DNA of 8,106 nt from Candidatus Saccharimonadota bacterium (GCA_003231925.1 QIKK01000058.1:1-8106); one strand, 5' to 3'; shown: positions 1-6,117, counted from the first letter of the stretch. Made by a program: numbers and translations. Notes: a model not told the origin generated them from the sequence alone.

Positions 1-1586
1 ACACAATACGGTGTACCAATTTCGTCCTGGCGACGATAACGTTTACCAATATTACCATTATCATCCCACATTACAGCGTTGTTTTTCTTAAGTGCGTTGT
101 ATACTTCCCTACCTTTTTTAACAAGTTTTGGTTTATTTTTAAGTAACGGACTAACGCAGTACTTAACTGGCGCGATACCAGTAGGAAGTTTTAGATAAAT
201 TCGTTTTTCCCCGTTTTGTAAGTCCTCTGAATATGCACTAACTAGCACGGCCATCAATAGCCTTTCAACGCCAAAACTCGGCTCAATAACATGAGGGATA
301 AAAGGCTTAGACCTGTCTTTAGGGCGATATTCCATTTTTTTACCTGAACCTTTTTCTATGTTTCTCAGATCAAAATCTGTTCTATAAGCAAGCCCTAGTA
401 GCTCATCTTTACCATGTGGATACTTAAACTCGTAGTCTATTGTTTTCTTTGAATAGTGTGCCAAATCATCCTTTGGAACTTTTTGTTCACTCAACATTTT
501 GGAATCCACACCTACAGCCTCTAGAAAGCTTGAGATATCTTTACGCCATTTTTCAAACGATTTTTCCCAATCTTCTTCACGGACAAAGTATTCTATTTCC
601 ATTTGGTTAAATTCACGAGCCCGAAAAATAAAATCACGCGGGCTAATTTCATTTCTAAAGGCCTTGCCGACCTGTGCTATACCAAAGGGTACGTCAGGGT
701 AAAGTGTGTCTACTACATTTCTAAAGTTAGTAAAGATTCCCTGTGCGGTTTCCGGCCTTAGATAGCTAACGGACTCGGTTGCATACAATATGAAGCCCCC
801 CAGTTCATTGTATGGATCCTTTAATTCAAACTTCGTTGCTGGACTCCCGTCTTCTCTAAGCCATTCGATTTGAGCCTTCATACCCTTAGACTTTTTCCTA
901 TCAATACTTCTATACTTGGAGCCTACGACTGTTTTAAGCATCATATTGAAAGGTTCAGGTTCACTCCAGTTATTTTTCTTACAGTTTGGACAAGCTATCT
1001 TCTCATTATTTAAATACCGTCGCATAATCGGTCCGCGATACTTTTTTGCTCTCAGAATTAATTCTCTAATCCTTGCTGGCTCTTTCCATTCAGGAGTTTT
1101 TTTTATTTTATTTAGTAAAGTTGCATGATTCGATCTACTAACAGCCACACCTATACGATTCTTTAAATCTTCCACTTCTTTTTCGCTTAAAGCAGTTTCC
1201 TGGTACGTCTGAATGAAATCATAAGTCAGTAAATCCATGAACTCATTGTAGTTATCCAAGTCAATCAACTTATCGACACGATGCCTGTAGTTACAGTTTA
1301 GACATTCAACTATCGGATCTGTAAAAGTATCAACATGGCCGCTTGCTTCCCAAACTTTTTTATTCATTAAAATTGCTGCGTCAACACCAAAAATATCGTC
1401 GCGGTCCTCTACAAATGTCTTCCACCATAAGTCCATCAAATTTTTTTTCAAAGTCACCCCTAGAGGACCATAATCCCAAGTACCGGCCAGACCCCCGTAT
1501 ATTTCAGACCCCTGAAAAACAAACCCCCGACGTTTACACAGACTTACAATATCTTCCAAAGTTACTTTTGTGAACCTATTACTCAT
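1..1586 (-). CDS. glyS: Glycyl-tRNA synthetase, alpha2 (single-chain) type, 3' end cut off by window edge
   Basis: Class II aminoacyl-tRNA synthetase that charges tRNA-Gly in the cytoplasm. Translating the minus strand from the ATG at 1586 gives an unbroken frame of 528 codons to the edge. The protein opens with the GlyRS start region (RGFVFQGSEIYGG, then WDYGPLG). It has two Cys-x-x-Cys pairs (C95/C98 in CLNC and C199/C202 in CPNC) that suit the zinc site of this family. The GlyRS signature YLRPETAQGIF is at about residues 275-285, motif 2 (RNEISPRDF) starts at R311, and motif 3 (EPSFGVER) is at 435-442. The last visible residues, RYRRQDEIGTPYC, belong to the C-terminal anticodon-binding domain, so only some tens of residues are missing. 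A Shine-Dalgarno-like GAGGT lies at 1591-1595. It is the single-chain dimeric type of archaea, eukaryotes and many bacteria, not the glyQ/glyS tetramer. It follows recO after 61 nt. No in-frame stop is present and tryptophan is read from TGG. Confidence 0.96.
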   Translation of the reverse strand, partial: MSNRFTKVTLEDIVSLCKRRGFVFQGSEIYGGLAGTWDYGPLGVTLKKNLMDLWWKTFVEDRDDIFGVDAAILMNKKVWEASGHVDTFTDPIVECLNCNYRHRVDKLIDLDNYNEFMDLLTYDFIQTYQETALSEKEVEDLKNRIGVAVSRSNHATLLNKIKKTPEWKEPARIRELILRAKKYRGPIMRRYLNNEKIACPNCKKNNWSEPEPFNMMLKTVVGSKYRSIDRKKSKGMKAQIEWLREDGSPATKFELKDPYNELGGFILYATESVSYLRPETAQGIFTNFRNVVDTLYPDVPFGIAQVGKAFRNEISPRDFIFRAREFNQMEIEYFVREEDWEKSFEKWRKDISSFLEAVGVDSKMLSEQKVPKDDLAHYSKKTIDYEFKYPHGKDELLGLAYRTDFDLRNIEKGSGKKMEYRPKDRSKPFIPHVIEPSFGVERLLMAVLVSAYSEDLQNGEKRIYLKLPTGIAPVKYCVSPLLKNKPKLVKKGREVYNALKKNNAVMWDDNGNIGKRYRRQDEIGTPYC

Positions 1587-1590
1587 ATCA

Positions 1591-1605
1591 ACCTCAGTAT
1601 AGCAA
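1591..1605 (-). promoter_or_regulatory. glyS start region: Shine-Dalgarno plus possible extended -10 box
   Basis: On the minus strand TGCTATACT (1605-1597) matches an extended -10 box (TGn plus TATAAT with one mismatch). It is followed directly by GAGGT (1595-1591), a good ribosome-binding site 4 nt before the ATG at 1586. The two signals exclude each other in use. A transcript starting about 7 nt after the -10 would begin after the GAGGT and be nearly leaderless, while read-through from recO would carry the Shine-Dalgarno. The ribosome-binding site is the safer call. No clear -35 is seen. Confidence 0.4.
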
Positions 1606-1647
1606 ACTACCGACTTCTACGTACATCTCTATTTTTGTTTAATATCC

Positions 1648-2334
1648 TTATAACTGGAATTCCATAATCTGCTTAATAAGCGGAGTTAAATCTTCTAATA
1701 ATTTATCTACACCCTGAACATTCATAACTATCAACGGTACCTCTGATGTCATCGCCAGTCTTAGTAGTTTAATGTGCTTGGAATTAAACTCCCCTTTTGT
1801 TGCTGAATTAAAAATCATATCATCATAAGAAAAACTGTACTTAGTGTTATCCAAGAAATGTTGTGCATTTCCTGGTTTTTCAAGATTTATAGCACCCCCA
1901 TACTCTGTCAGTAACCGTACTACGAACCAGGCATAAACAACATCAGGCACTATATTTTGATTTTGTAAGCCAACTAGGCCGTGTAGAAGTAATCTAAAAT
2001 ATTCACCATTACAAGATTGTTGGGTATATTTATTTGTAATCTTCAAGAGTTCGTATGCCACCATAGTTCTATCAATATTTTTAACTATATTGCCGAAATT
2101 TTCTTTTAATCTTGCTGAGGTGATAGTTTTTAACTCCCCCCTACCCTCTATCATGGTCACGTTACTGACTGAGAAAAGCTCAAGTCCTCCGGCTAATTTA
2201 CTCTTACTTTTTCTTATGCCCTTTGCAAATAAGCTTACCTTCCCATAGTCCGGTGTTATTACAGTCAATATACGGTCTGCTTCACCGTAATTTAGGCGCT
2301 TCAATATAATAATTTCAGTTCTAATCTGTTTCAT
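1648..2334 (-). CDS. recO: DNA repair/recombination mediator RecO, without zinc-finger cysteines
   Basis: RecO helps load RecA on SSB-coated single-stranded DNA and anneals complementary strands in the RecF pathway. The 228-residue protein has the usual RecO length. Its N-terminus fits the RecO OB fold: a hydrophobic strand (EIIILKRLNYGEADRILTVIT), then YGKVSLFAKGIRKSKSKLAGGLELFS, the region where RecO proteins typically read G..kvSlvAkGaRk..s.l.g.L.pf. A helical domain follows. The C-terminal part carries YGGAINLEKPGNAQHF and FSYDDMIFNS where many RecO proteins hold the four zinc-binding cysteines. None is present here; the only cysteine in the protein is in QQSCNGEYF. The ATG overlaps the TGA of the upstream receiver-like gene (ATGA at 2334-2331), so translation is probably coupled. 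The family call is firm from the N-terminal domain and size, weaker from the C-terminal half. Confidence 0.87.
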   Translation of the reverse strand: MKQIRTEIIILKRLNYGEADRILTVITPDYGKVSLFAKGIRKSKSKLAGGLELFSVSNVTMIEGRGELKTITSARLKENFGNIVKNIDRTMVAYELLKITNKYTQQSCNGEYFRLLLHGLVGLQNQNIVPDVVYAWFVVRLLTEYGGAINLEKPGNAQHFLDNTKYSFSYDDMIFNSATKGEFNSKHIKLLRLAMTSEVPLIVMNVQGVDKLLEDLTPLIKQIMEFQL

Positions 2335-2708
2335 CTATTTATAGATGTCTCCACTACGTCGGCCAATTGCCGTAACGATACAGTTGGTTTATACAAAAAA
2401 TCTGCTATATTCAACAGTTTCCAATCCTTGCTATTCATTAGTTCTTCTGTTGGCTTTATAGAACTATAGATAATGACGTGAATATCTTGCCAATCAGCAT
2501 AGGTTCTAAACTCATATAGAAATTCACTTCCGCTGTGACCCCTCAGGGATAGTTCCGTGATTACGGCATCTGGTCTATTATTATCAGCAACTTTTATGGC
2601 CTCATCAGCAACCGACACGGTTTCTGTTTGAATATTCTTTAATTTTAATTGTTTAGCAATACATTGAGCCATGATTCTGTCTGGCTCTAGTAATAAAACT
2701 CGTCGCAT
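2331..2708 (-). CDS. Receiver-domain (REC-like) protein with Glu at the phosphoacceptor site
   Basis: A stand-alone CheY-like receiver fold of 125 residues with no output domain. It opens with the beta strand RRVLLLEPD, where receivers have VLVVEDD. The acidic pocket is partly lost: E8 is kept but the usual Mg-binding Asp next to it is P9. The phosphoacceptor strand reads PDAVITELSLRGHSG, with Glu at residue 52 where an Asp is expected (codon GAA). The conserved Ser/Thr (S82 in IIYSS) and Lys-Pro (K107-P108 in FLYKP) are present. The fold is thus intact but canonical phosphorylation is unlikely, and E52 may act as a fixed phospho-mimic (inference). The gene lies 2 nt after the kinase-like gene and overlaps recO by ATGA, so the three should be co-expressed. 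I recall similar Glu-containing receivers in Saccharibacteria, which would make it a lineage trait and not decay. Confidence 0.85.
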   Translation of the reverse strand: MRRVLLLEPDRIMAQCIAKQLKLKNIQTETVSVADEAIKVADNNRPDAVITELSLRGHSGSEFLYEFRTYADWQDIHVIIYSSIKPTEELMNSKDWKLLNIADFLYKPTVSLRQLADVVETSINR

Positions 2709-2710
2709 CT

Positions 2711-3406
2711 CTAAACCAGAGCCAGTTGAGCACTAATCGGAAATGTAGCAGCCAACCCGCTCTGGCCTGATTTATGAATTTTAGCAATTCTACTACCTAG
2801 TAATCCAAATAAACCGCACGCTGTCAATAAATCTGTTGCTGGACTAGCAATGCCCCTAAAAGGCTGTCTTGATCGCCCTGCGGTATCTTTTGCAGTGGTT
2901 AAGGAAACTTTTGATAGGTCTATAGAATTATTAGTGATGGCAACTCTAATCCCAGGATGTGAACGATAAATATGCCAGTTTAGGGCCGAAGGGCGTTGCG
3001 TCATACTCAATACAGCCTGCCACAAACTTTCTATCCCTGATTGCAGAACAGTAGCGTCAGTATCTATCGTTGCTATACCAGACTGTATAAACATCTCTAC
3101 TTCACAGCCGTGTTTTATGGATAGAGGTTGTAATTCATTGATAATTTTGGTCAGGGTATTACCAAGATGGACCGGTTCTAATTTCAAGGTTGTCTGTTCT
3201 GCCAACAGCCTCTGATACAACAAGACATTATCTATTGTCCTAAGAGCTTTTCTAACTTCAAGGTTAATTAAGGTGCCGTCTGAGGAGACCTCTGCCAATG
3301 ATTTTATTACCGTAAGCGGTTTTTTAAGCTCCTCACTCAACATGAAGACCAATTCGTCTTCATTAAACCTACGCTTTTCTCCCGTTAGACTCTGTTGGTC
3401 TTTCAT
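2711..3406 (-). CDS. Degenerate histidine-kinase-like protein (pseudokinase), cytoplasmic
   Basis: 231 residues from the ATG at 3406. No membrane segment or sensor domain is visible. Residues 22-34 (MLSEELKKPLTVI) align with the HisKA H-box F.a.lSHELRTPLt.I, but the phosphoacceptor His is E25 (codon GAG). The C-terminal half follows an HATPase_c outline: SLWQAVLSM where the N-box should be (Asn to Gln), IRVAITNNSIDLS in place of the V.D.G.GI D-box, then GLFGLLGSRIAKIHKSGQSGLAATFPI resembling the end of the fold (GLGL..vk.ive.hgG...v.S..g.GttF.f.lP). ATP binding and phosphotransfer therefore look lost. A GTG at 3430 in frame would add eight residues, but it lies only 2 nt after the -10 box. 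The ATG at 3406 has AAGGG about 10 nt upstream and is preferred. It is first in an operon with the receiver-like gene and recO. Kinase ancestry is inferred from motif shape, not from a search. Confidence 0.75.
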   Translation of the reverse strand: MKDQQSLTGEKRRFNEDELVFMLSEELKKPLTVIKSLAEVSSDGTLINLEVRKALRTIDNVLLYQRLLAEQTTLKLEPVHLGNTLTKIINELQPLSIKHGCEVEMFIQSGIATIDTDATVLQSGIESLWQAVLSMTQRPSALNWHIYRSHPGIRVAITNNSIDLSKVSLTTAKDTAGRSRQPFRGIASPATDLLTACGLFGLLGSRIAKIHKSGQSGLAATFPISAQLALV

Positions 3407-3432
3407 GTATTGTCTACCCTTAATTGACACTA

Positions 3433-3441
3433 ATTATACCA
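3433..3441 (-). promoter_or_regulatory. Extended -10 promoter of the pseudokinase-receiver-recO operon
   Basis: Minus-strand TGGTATAAT is a perfect TATAAT with the extended TGn element. The start point would fall near 3425, giving a leader of about 20 nt that contains AAGGG before the ATG at 3406. No convincing -35 is present at 16-18 bp, but an extended -10 can do without one. The box lies between the preceding gene's stop (3491) and the operon start. Confidence 0.5.
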
Positions 3442-3450
3442 GTGCTAATA

Positions 3451-3464
3451 CAATATGGATATTG
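3451..3464. promoter_or_regulatory. Inverted repeat CAATAT-GG-ATATTG next to the operon promoter (possible operator)
   Basis: Two perfect 6-bp arms are separated by GG. The element ends 12 bp upstream of the TATAAT box and covers the -35 area, a usual place for an operator. With a loop of only two bases it is a poor RNA hairpin, so a DNA-binding site for a dimeric protein is the likelier reading. It is short and AT-rich, so chance is possible. A run of six T follows on the plus strand, but no plus-strand gene exists there to terminate. Confidence 0.3.
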
Positions 3465-3490
3465 CTTTTTTAACCACGATAATAGGATAG

Positions 3491-4138
3491 TTAGGGTGCA
3501 AATGTGATACTTGGTACAACTATATTATTAAAATCATTAACAAATTCTTGCGATTCAGTGAACAATTTTATTGAACGGTCACGCAAAGGTAGTAGTACTA
3601 ACCCCCCCTGTTTACCCTTCTTTATTGTACCTTCAGCCTTCAGACCTAAGACATTTTTAACATTTTTAGGACGAAAAGCTTGAGCCTTCATTGTTCCTTT
3701 AGTAACTAGATCCGCTATACTAGCGGCTTCTTTACTGTAGAACGTACTGGTTATCTGCACTCTTAGTGCATACGATTGACCGGAAGATATGTCTGGAACA
3801 ACAAGGGGAGAAAAATACAAATCGAGTGGCATCCCATTAGATGGCTTAACGCTATATACACTCCAAGTTTTTGGATAGCTAAAAGTAAGAGACCCATAAG
3901 TAGATGCTCCCCTGTAGATTCTGGTTGGAAGTTTCTCTTTACTAGCAAATTCTACATCTTTTGCAGTAACGGCCTTCTGCACTGCTAATACTACGGCATC
4001 TTTCACCTTTAAATCGGTATTATTTTTATAGTTTTGCATACCTGAAAACGCCCAAACACCAAAAATAGTAGATATTATAAAGAATACCGCGAATAGTCCA
4101 GCTAATATTACAGAAATTGACCCTCTTTGGTTATCCAT
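3491..4138 (-). CDS. Membrane-anchored hypothetical protein with extracellular domain
   Basis: 215 residues from the ATG at 4138. A short N-terminus (MDNQRGSISV) is followed by one hydrophobic segment at about residues 10-32 (VILAGLFAVFFIISTIFGVWAF). It then continues into a charged, soluble region (NYKNNTDLKVKDAVVLAVQKAV) that is predicted to face outside. Further on come TYGSLTFSYPKTWSVYS, a stretch resembling the start of PsbP/lipoprotein-like folds (GSL.v.YP..W), GLKAEGTIKKGKQGG, and a C-terminus reading IKLFTESQEFVNDFNNIVVPSITF. No cysteine, catalytic motif or LPxTG sorting signal is seen. I do not know its function. Comparable proteins (RGS-TM-soluble with a YGSL..YPKTW motif) are, from memory, common in Saccharibacteria. 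The in-frame GTG at 4144 adds two residues; the ATG is preferred because a -10 box ends 7 nt before it. It stands alone between two gaps. Confidence 0.75.
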   Translation of the reverse strand: MDNQRGSISVILAGLFAVFFIISTIFGVWAFSGMQNYKNNTDLKVKDAVVLAVQKAVTAKDVEFASKEKLPTRIYRGASTYGSLTFSYPKTWSVYSVKPSNGMPLDLYFSPLVVPDISSGQSYALRVQITSTFYSKEAASIADLVTKGTMKAQAFRPKNVKNVLGLKAEGTIKKGKQGGLVLLPLRDRSIKLFTESQEFVNDFNNIVVPSITFAP

Positions 4139-4145
4139 AAGCACA

Positions 4146-4151
4146 ATAATA
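4146..4151 (-). promoter_or_regulatory. -10 box of the membrane-anchored protein gene, likely leaderless transcript
   Basis: Minus-strand TATTAT ends 7 nt before the ATG at 4138, so initiation would fall at or next to the start codon. A weak -35 candidate (TTGCAT, 4175-4170) lies 18 bp upstream. No Shine-Dalgarno sequence is present before the ATG (TTGTGCTT), which agrees with leaderless translation. Confidence 0.35.
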
Positions 4152-4222
4152 CATCAATCACTAACATGTATGCAAGATTCTAAGAGAGGCTATATTCTGT
4201 TTATTTTTATCTTGTAGCGTAT

Positions 4223-4249
4223 TTTTTAAGACTTTCCCTGCCTTAAAAA
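4223..4249. other. AT-rich inverted repeat in the 136-bp gap between methyltransferase and membrane-anchored protein genes
   Basis: TTTTTAAG (4223-4230) and CTTAAAAA (4242-4249) form a perfect 8-bp stem with an 11-nt loop. It lies 26 nt after the methyltransferase stop, where a terminator would be placed for the minus-strand operon. However, the stem has only one G-C pair and no U-tract follows on the minus strand. A T-run (4252-4257) follows on the plus strand instead. I call it a weak candidate terminator or simply AT-rich sequence. The rest of the gap (4139-4274) holds no ORF or RNA gene that I can recognise. Confidence 0.25.
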
Positions 4250-4274
4250 TGCTTTTTTGTAGTTCCTGAAACAC

Positions 4275-4784
4275 TCATATATCTTTTTTGTCATACTCAT
4301 ACAAAAACATTCCATTTACTACTTTTTGGGGTTCTTTATCCTTAATTTCAAAGGCAAAACTGACAACCTTAAATTCCCGACCATCTGCATACTGTATAAC
4401 TTTTTTATGCAACTTATTCATATATGATTGTAGCAAAAATACATACATTCCGTCCGCTCTAGGCCACGATTTTGACCAGTAATTACCCCAGTTAATAGAA
4501 ATGATTTGTTTGTATTTCCAGCACTTTATTTTGGCGTAGAGTACAAGGATTGGATTAAGCTCATAACCAACTCCCTTTATGCCTCTTTTAGCAGCAGCTA
4601 ATAATAACCGCCCGTCACCACAGCCAAGCTCAAGCATAGTTTGCCCTGATGACAACTCCAATAGATCAATGGCATCGTCGACTTGTTTTTTTAGGGTTGG
4701 TAGATAAGGAGCTCCAAATACCACAACACCTGTAAACATTATAAAAAATACTAAGCCAACTATTAACAATATTTGTATTGCCAT
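4275..4784 (-). CDS. Membrane-anchored class I SAM-dependent methyltransferase, FAM173-like
   Basis: 169 residues. One N-terminal membrane segment (about residues 3-24, IQILLIVGLVFFIMFTGVVVF) leads into GAPYLPT, then a Rossmann-type methyltransferase. Motif I is MLELGCGDGR (50-59), motif II is GVGYELNPILV from 71, followed by NWGNYW and ADGMYVFLL. The order membrane segment, PY(V/L)PT, D/E-LG.GDGR, GYELNP, then a GN...W strand and a Y.FL strand matches the FAM173 family as I know it. Its mammalian members (ANTKMT, ATPSCKMT) are mitochondrial protein-lysine methyltransferases with the same layout. By analogy the bacterial protein may methylate a membrane or membrane-associated protein, but its substrate is unknown. 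It follows xseB after 6 nt and ends with TGA, apparently the last gene of the xseA-xseB operon. The link to exonuclease VII is positional only. Confidence 0.82.
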   Translation of the reverse strand: MAIQILLIVGLVFFIMFTGVVVFGAPYLPTLKKQVDDAIDLLELSSGQTMLELGCGDGRLLLAAAKRGIKGVGYELNPILVLYAKIKCWKYKQIISINWGNYWSKSWPRADGMYVFLLQSYMNKLHKKVIQYADGREFKVVSFAFEIKDKEPQKVVNGMFLYEYDKKDI

Positions 4785-4790
4785 TAAGAT

Positions 4791-4982
4791 CTACTTTTTT
4801 ACTACTTTAATTTTATTCAATGCAGTATCTAAGTGTTTCTGCAGTTTGCCTATCAATTCTACACCAGTATCATAATCTTTCAATAAATCATCTAATTTCT
4901 CGTAAGAATTATCTTCAATCCTTTGTAATACTTTTTGTAGATTCTGCTCCATCTGTTGATATGTTTCCTGTTTTTTATTCAT
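4791..4982 (-). CDS. xseB: Exodeoxyribonuclease VII small subunit
   Basis: Small subunit that binds along the large subunit's long helices and keeps it soluble and regulated. The 63-residue protein fits the XseB pattern of two amphipathic helices: MEQNLQKVLQRIEDNSYEKLDDLLKDYDTGVELIGKLQKHLDTALNKI. In typical XseB this reads fEeal..LE.iv..LE.g...Le..l..ye.G..L...c...L..Ae.kv, including the YDTGVEL turn. The length is slightly below the usual 70-80 residues. It starts 5 nt after the xseA stop and is followed 6 nt later by the methyltransferase gene, so the three are likely co-transcribed. Its ATG has no strong Shine-Dalgarno sequence, and translation is probably coupled to xseA. Confidence 0.9.
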   Translation of the reverse strand: MNKKQETYQQMEQNLQKVLQRIEDNSYEKLDDLLKDYDTGVELIGKLQKHLDTALNKIKVVKK

Positions 4983-4987
4983 AATCT

Positions 4988-6100
4988 TTATTGTACCTTT
5001 TCTACCCTAGTTTGTGCAGTACCGTCGTACATAGTTAAACCAACCTTCTGACCAACTCTAATCTGTTTTATAGAAGTCACCATTTTATTACCTGACTGAA
5101 CCAATGCATAGCCTCTACGTAGAGTCGCCTTAGGATGAACGCTTTCCAGTAGGGATCTAGCTTGCACCAGATATTGCCGTTTTAATTCTAAAATAGCACC
5201 TACCATATGATTAATTTCGTTTTGAATCTCTTTTAACTTAGTTTTTCTATCATTAATACGTTTTCTAAATATCTCATTTAAGTTTTCTTGTCGTAGGTTT
5301 AACTGCCTTTTAATATCTTTTTTATCTGGAAATAACAGTTCAGCAGCGTTACTAGGCGTACTGGCACGCAAGTCAGCCACTAACCCCGATAGACTTATAT
5401 CTATCTCATGCCCCACTCCAACAATTGTTGGAATTCGGCTAGAAGCTATGCTACGGGTAACTTTTTCTGTAGAAAACGCAGCTAAATCGTCGATACTCCC
5501 ACCTCCGCGGATTATAACCAGTGCATCAAGAACAAGTGAGCTCTGATTAAAATAATTAATGGCCTCAACAATACTATCCGGAGCAGATTGCCCCTGTACC
5601 TGAACATTAGCTACATTAACTTCAACTCCTTGCCACCTTGCGCTTAATATCTTGATAAAATCAGCATAAGCGGCAGATTGGACAGATGTTATTAACCCTA
5701 GTCTTTGTGGTGGATATGGTAGTGACCTTTTTCTAGATTCTGCAAAAAGCCCCTCTTTTTCTAATTTTAACTTAAGTAAATTGGCTGCTTTTTTTATGCT
5801 CCCCTCACCTTTTGGACGAAGACTTCTGATATTTAAACTAAAGCCAAACTGTGGATGTAGCCGGGGCTCCGCAATTATCTCCACCATCATGCCATCTTCT
5901 AGGGGTCCTGGCAGTTGAAAAACAGTACCAAAACAGCGCAATTTAGCATTATCATCCTTGATATCCGTATAGACCCACTTCTCTTTTGCTATCTTAAAGC
6001 TAGCTAGTTCTCCAATAACTATCACTGTAGGATAGGCAAACTCTAAAGTCTGGTTTATCAGCGCTGTTAACTCACTCGGAGACAGGGGTGTATTCATCAT
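4988..6100 (-). CDS. xseA: Exodeoxyribonuclease VII large subunit
   Basis: Catalytic subunit of ExoVII, which degrades single-stranded DNA from both ends to short oligonucleotides in repair and recombination. The N-terminal OB fold (to about residue 100) includes LSPSELTALINQTLE and GFSLNIRSLRPKGEGS; then comes LKLKLEKEGLFAESRKRSLP. The catalytic domain shows RLGLITSVQSAAYADF, RGGGSIDDLAAFSTEKVTRSI (R198 onward), PTIVGVGHEIDISLSGLVADLRASTPSNAAE, all standard XseA signatures. A charged helical region and a short C-terminal domain (ATLRRGYALVQ) follow. At 370 residues it is shorter than the E. coli protein of about 450, mainly in the coiled-coil part. One signature usually reading SptGAAirD is SVQSAAYADF here. 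The frame is open back to a TTG at 6109, but that lies inside the -10 box. The tandem ATGs at 6100 and 6097 are better; I choose 6100. No Shine-Dalgarno sequence is seen. Confidence 0.95.
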   Translation of the reverse strand: MMNTPLSPSELTALINQTLEFAYPTVIVIGELASFKIAKEKWVYTDIKDDNAKLRCFGTVFQLPGPLEDGMMVEIIAEPRLHPQFGFSLNIRSLRPKGEGSIKKAANLLKLKLEKEGLFAESRKRSLPYPPQRLGLITSVQSAAYADFIKILSARWQGVEVNVANVQVQGQSAPDSIVEAINYFNQSSLVLDALVIIRGGGSIDDLAAFSTEKVTRSIASSRIPTIVGVGHEIDISLSGLVADLRASTPSNAAELLFPDKKDIKRQLNLRQENLNEIFRKRINDRKTKLKEIQNEINHMVGAILELKRQYLVQARSLLESVHPKATLRRGYALVQSGNKMVTSIKQIRVGQKVGLTMYDGTAQTRVEKVQ

Positions 6101-6108
6101 GTCAACCA

Positions 6109-6117
6109 ATTATAGCA
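6109..6117 (-). promoter_or_regulatory. Extended -10 promoter of xseA-xseB-methyltransferase, likely leaderless
   Basis: Minus-strand TGCTATAAT is a perfect extended -10 sitting inside the 22-nt gap between the upstream gene's stop (6123) and the xseA ATG (6100). The last T of TATAAT is 9 nt before the A of the ATG, so the expected start point is at or 1-2 nt before it. There is no usable Shine-Dalgarno sequence (GGTTGAC). No -35 match was found; it would lie in the 3' end of the upstream gene. Confidence 0.45.

Noticed and set aside
499..1573. Plus-strand open frames at 499-702, 916-1128 and 1343-1573
   Set aside because: They lie entirely inside glyS on the opposite strand, and their translations show no domain, start signal or sensible composition.
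1..1586. UGA recoded as glycine (code 25), considered because glyS sits in a CPR-like genome
   Set aside because: No in-frame TGA was found in the translated glyS frame, and TGA ends the receiver-like gene and the membrane methyltransferase at proper places.
3451..3470. Rho-independent terminator formed by CAATATGGATATTG plus T-run on the plus strand
   Set aside because: The loop would be two bases, the stem is AT-rich, and there is no plus-strand gene to terminate.
3273..3988. Open frames at 3273-3473 (+), 3763-3948 (-) and 3776-3988 (+)
   Set aside because: Shadows of the kinase-like and membrane-anchored protein genes. The main frames have better starts and recognisable protein features.
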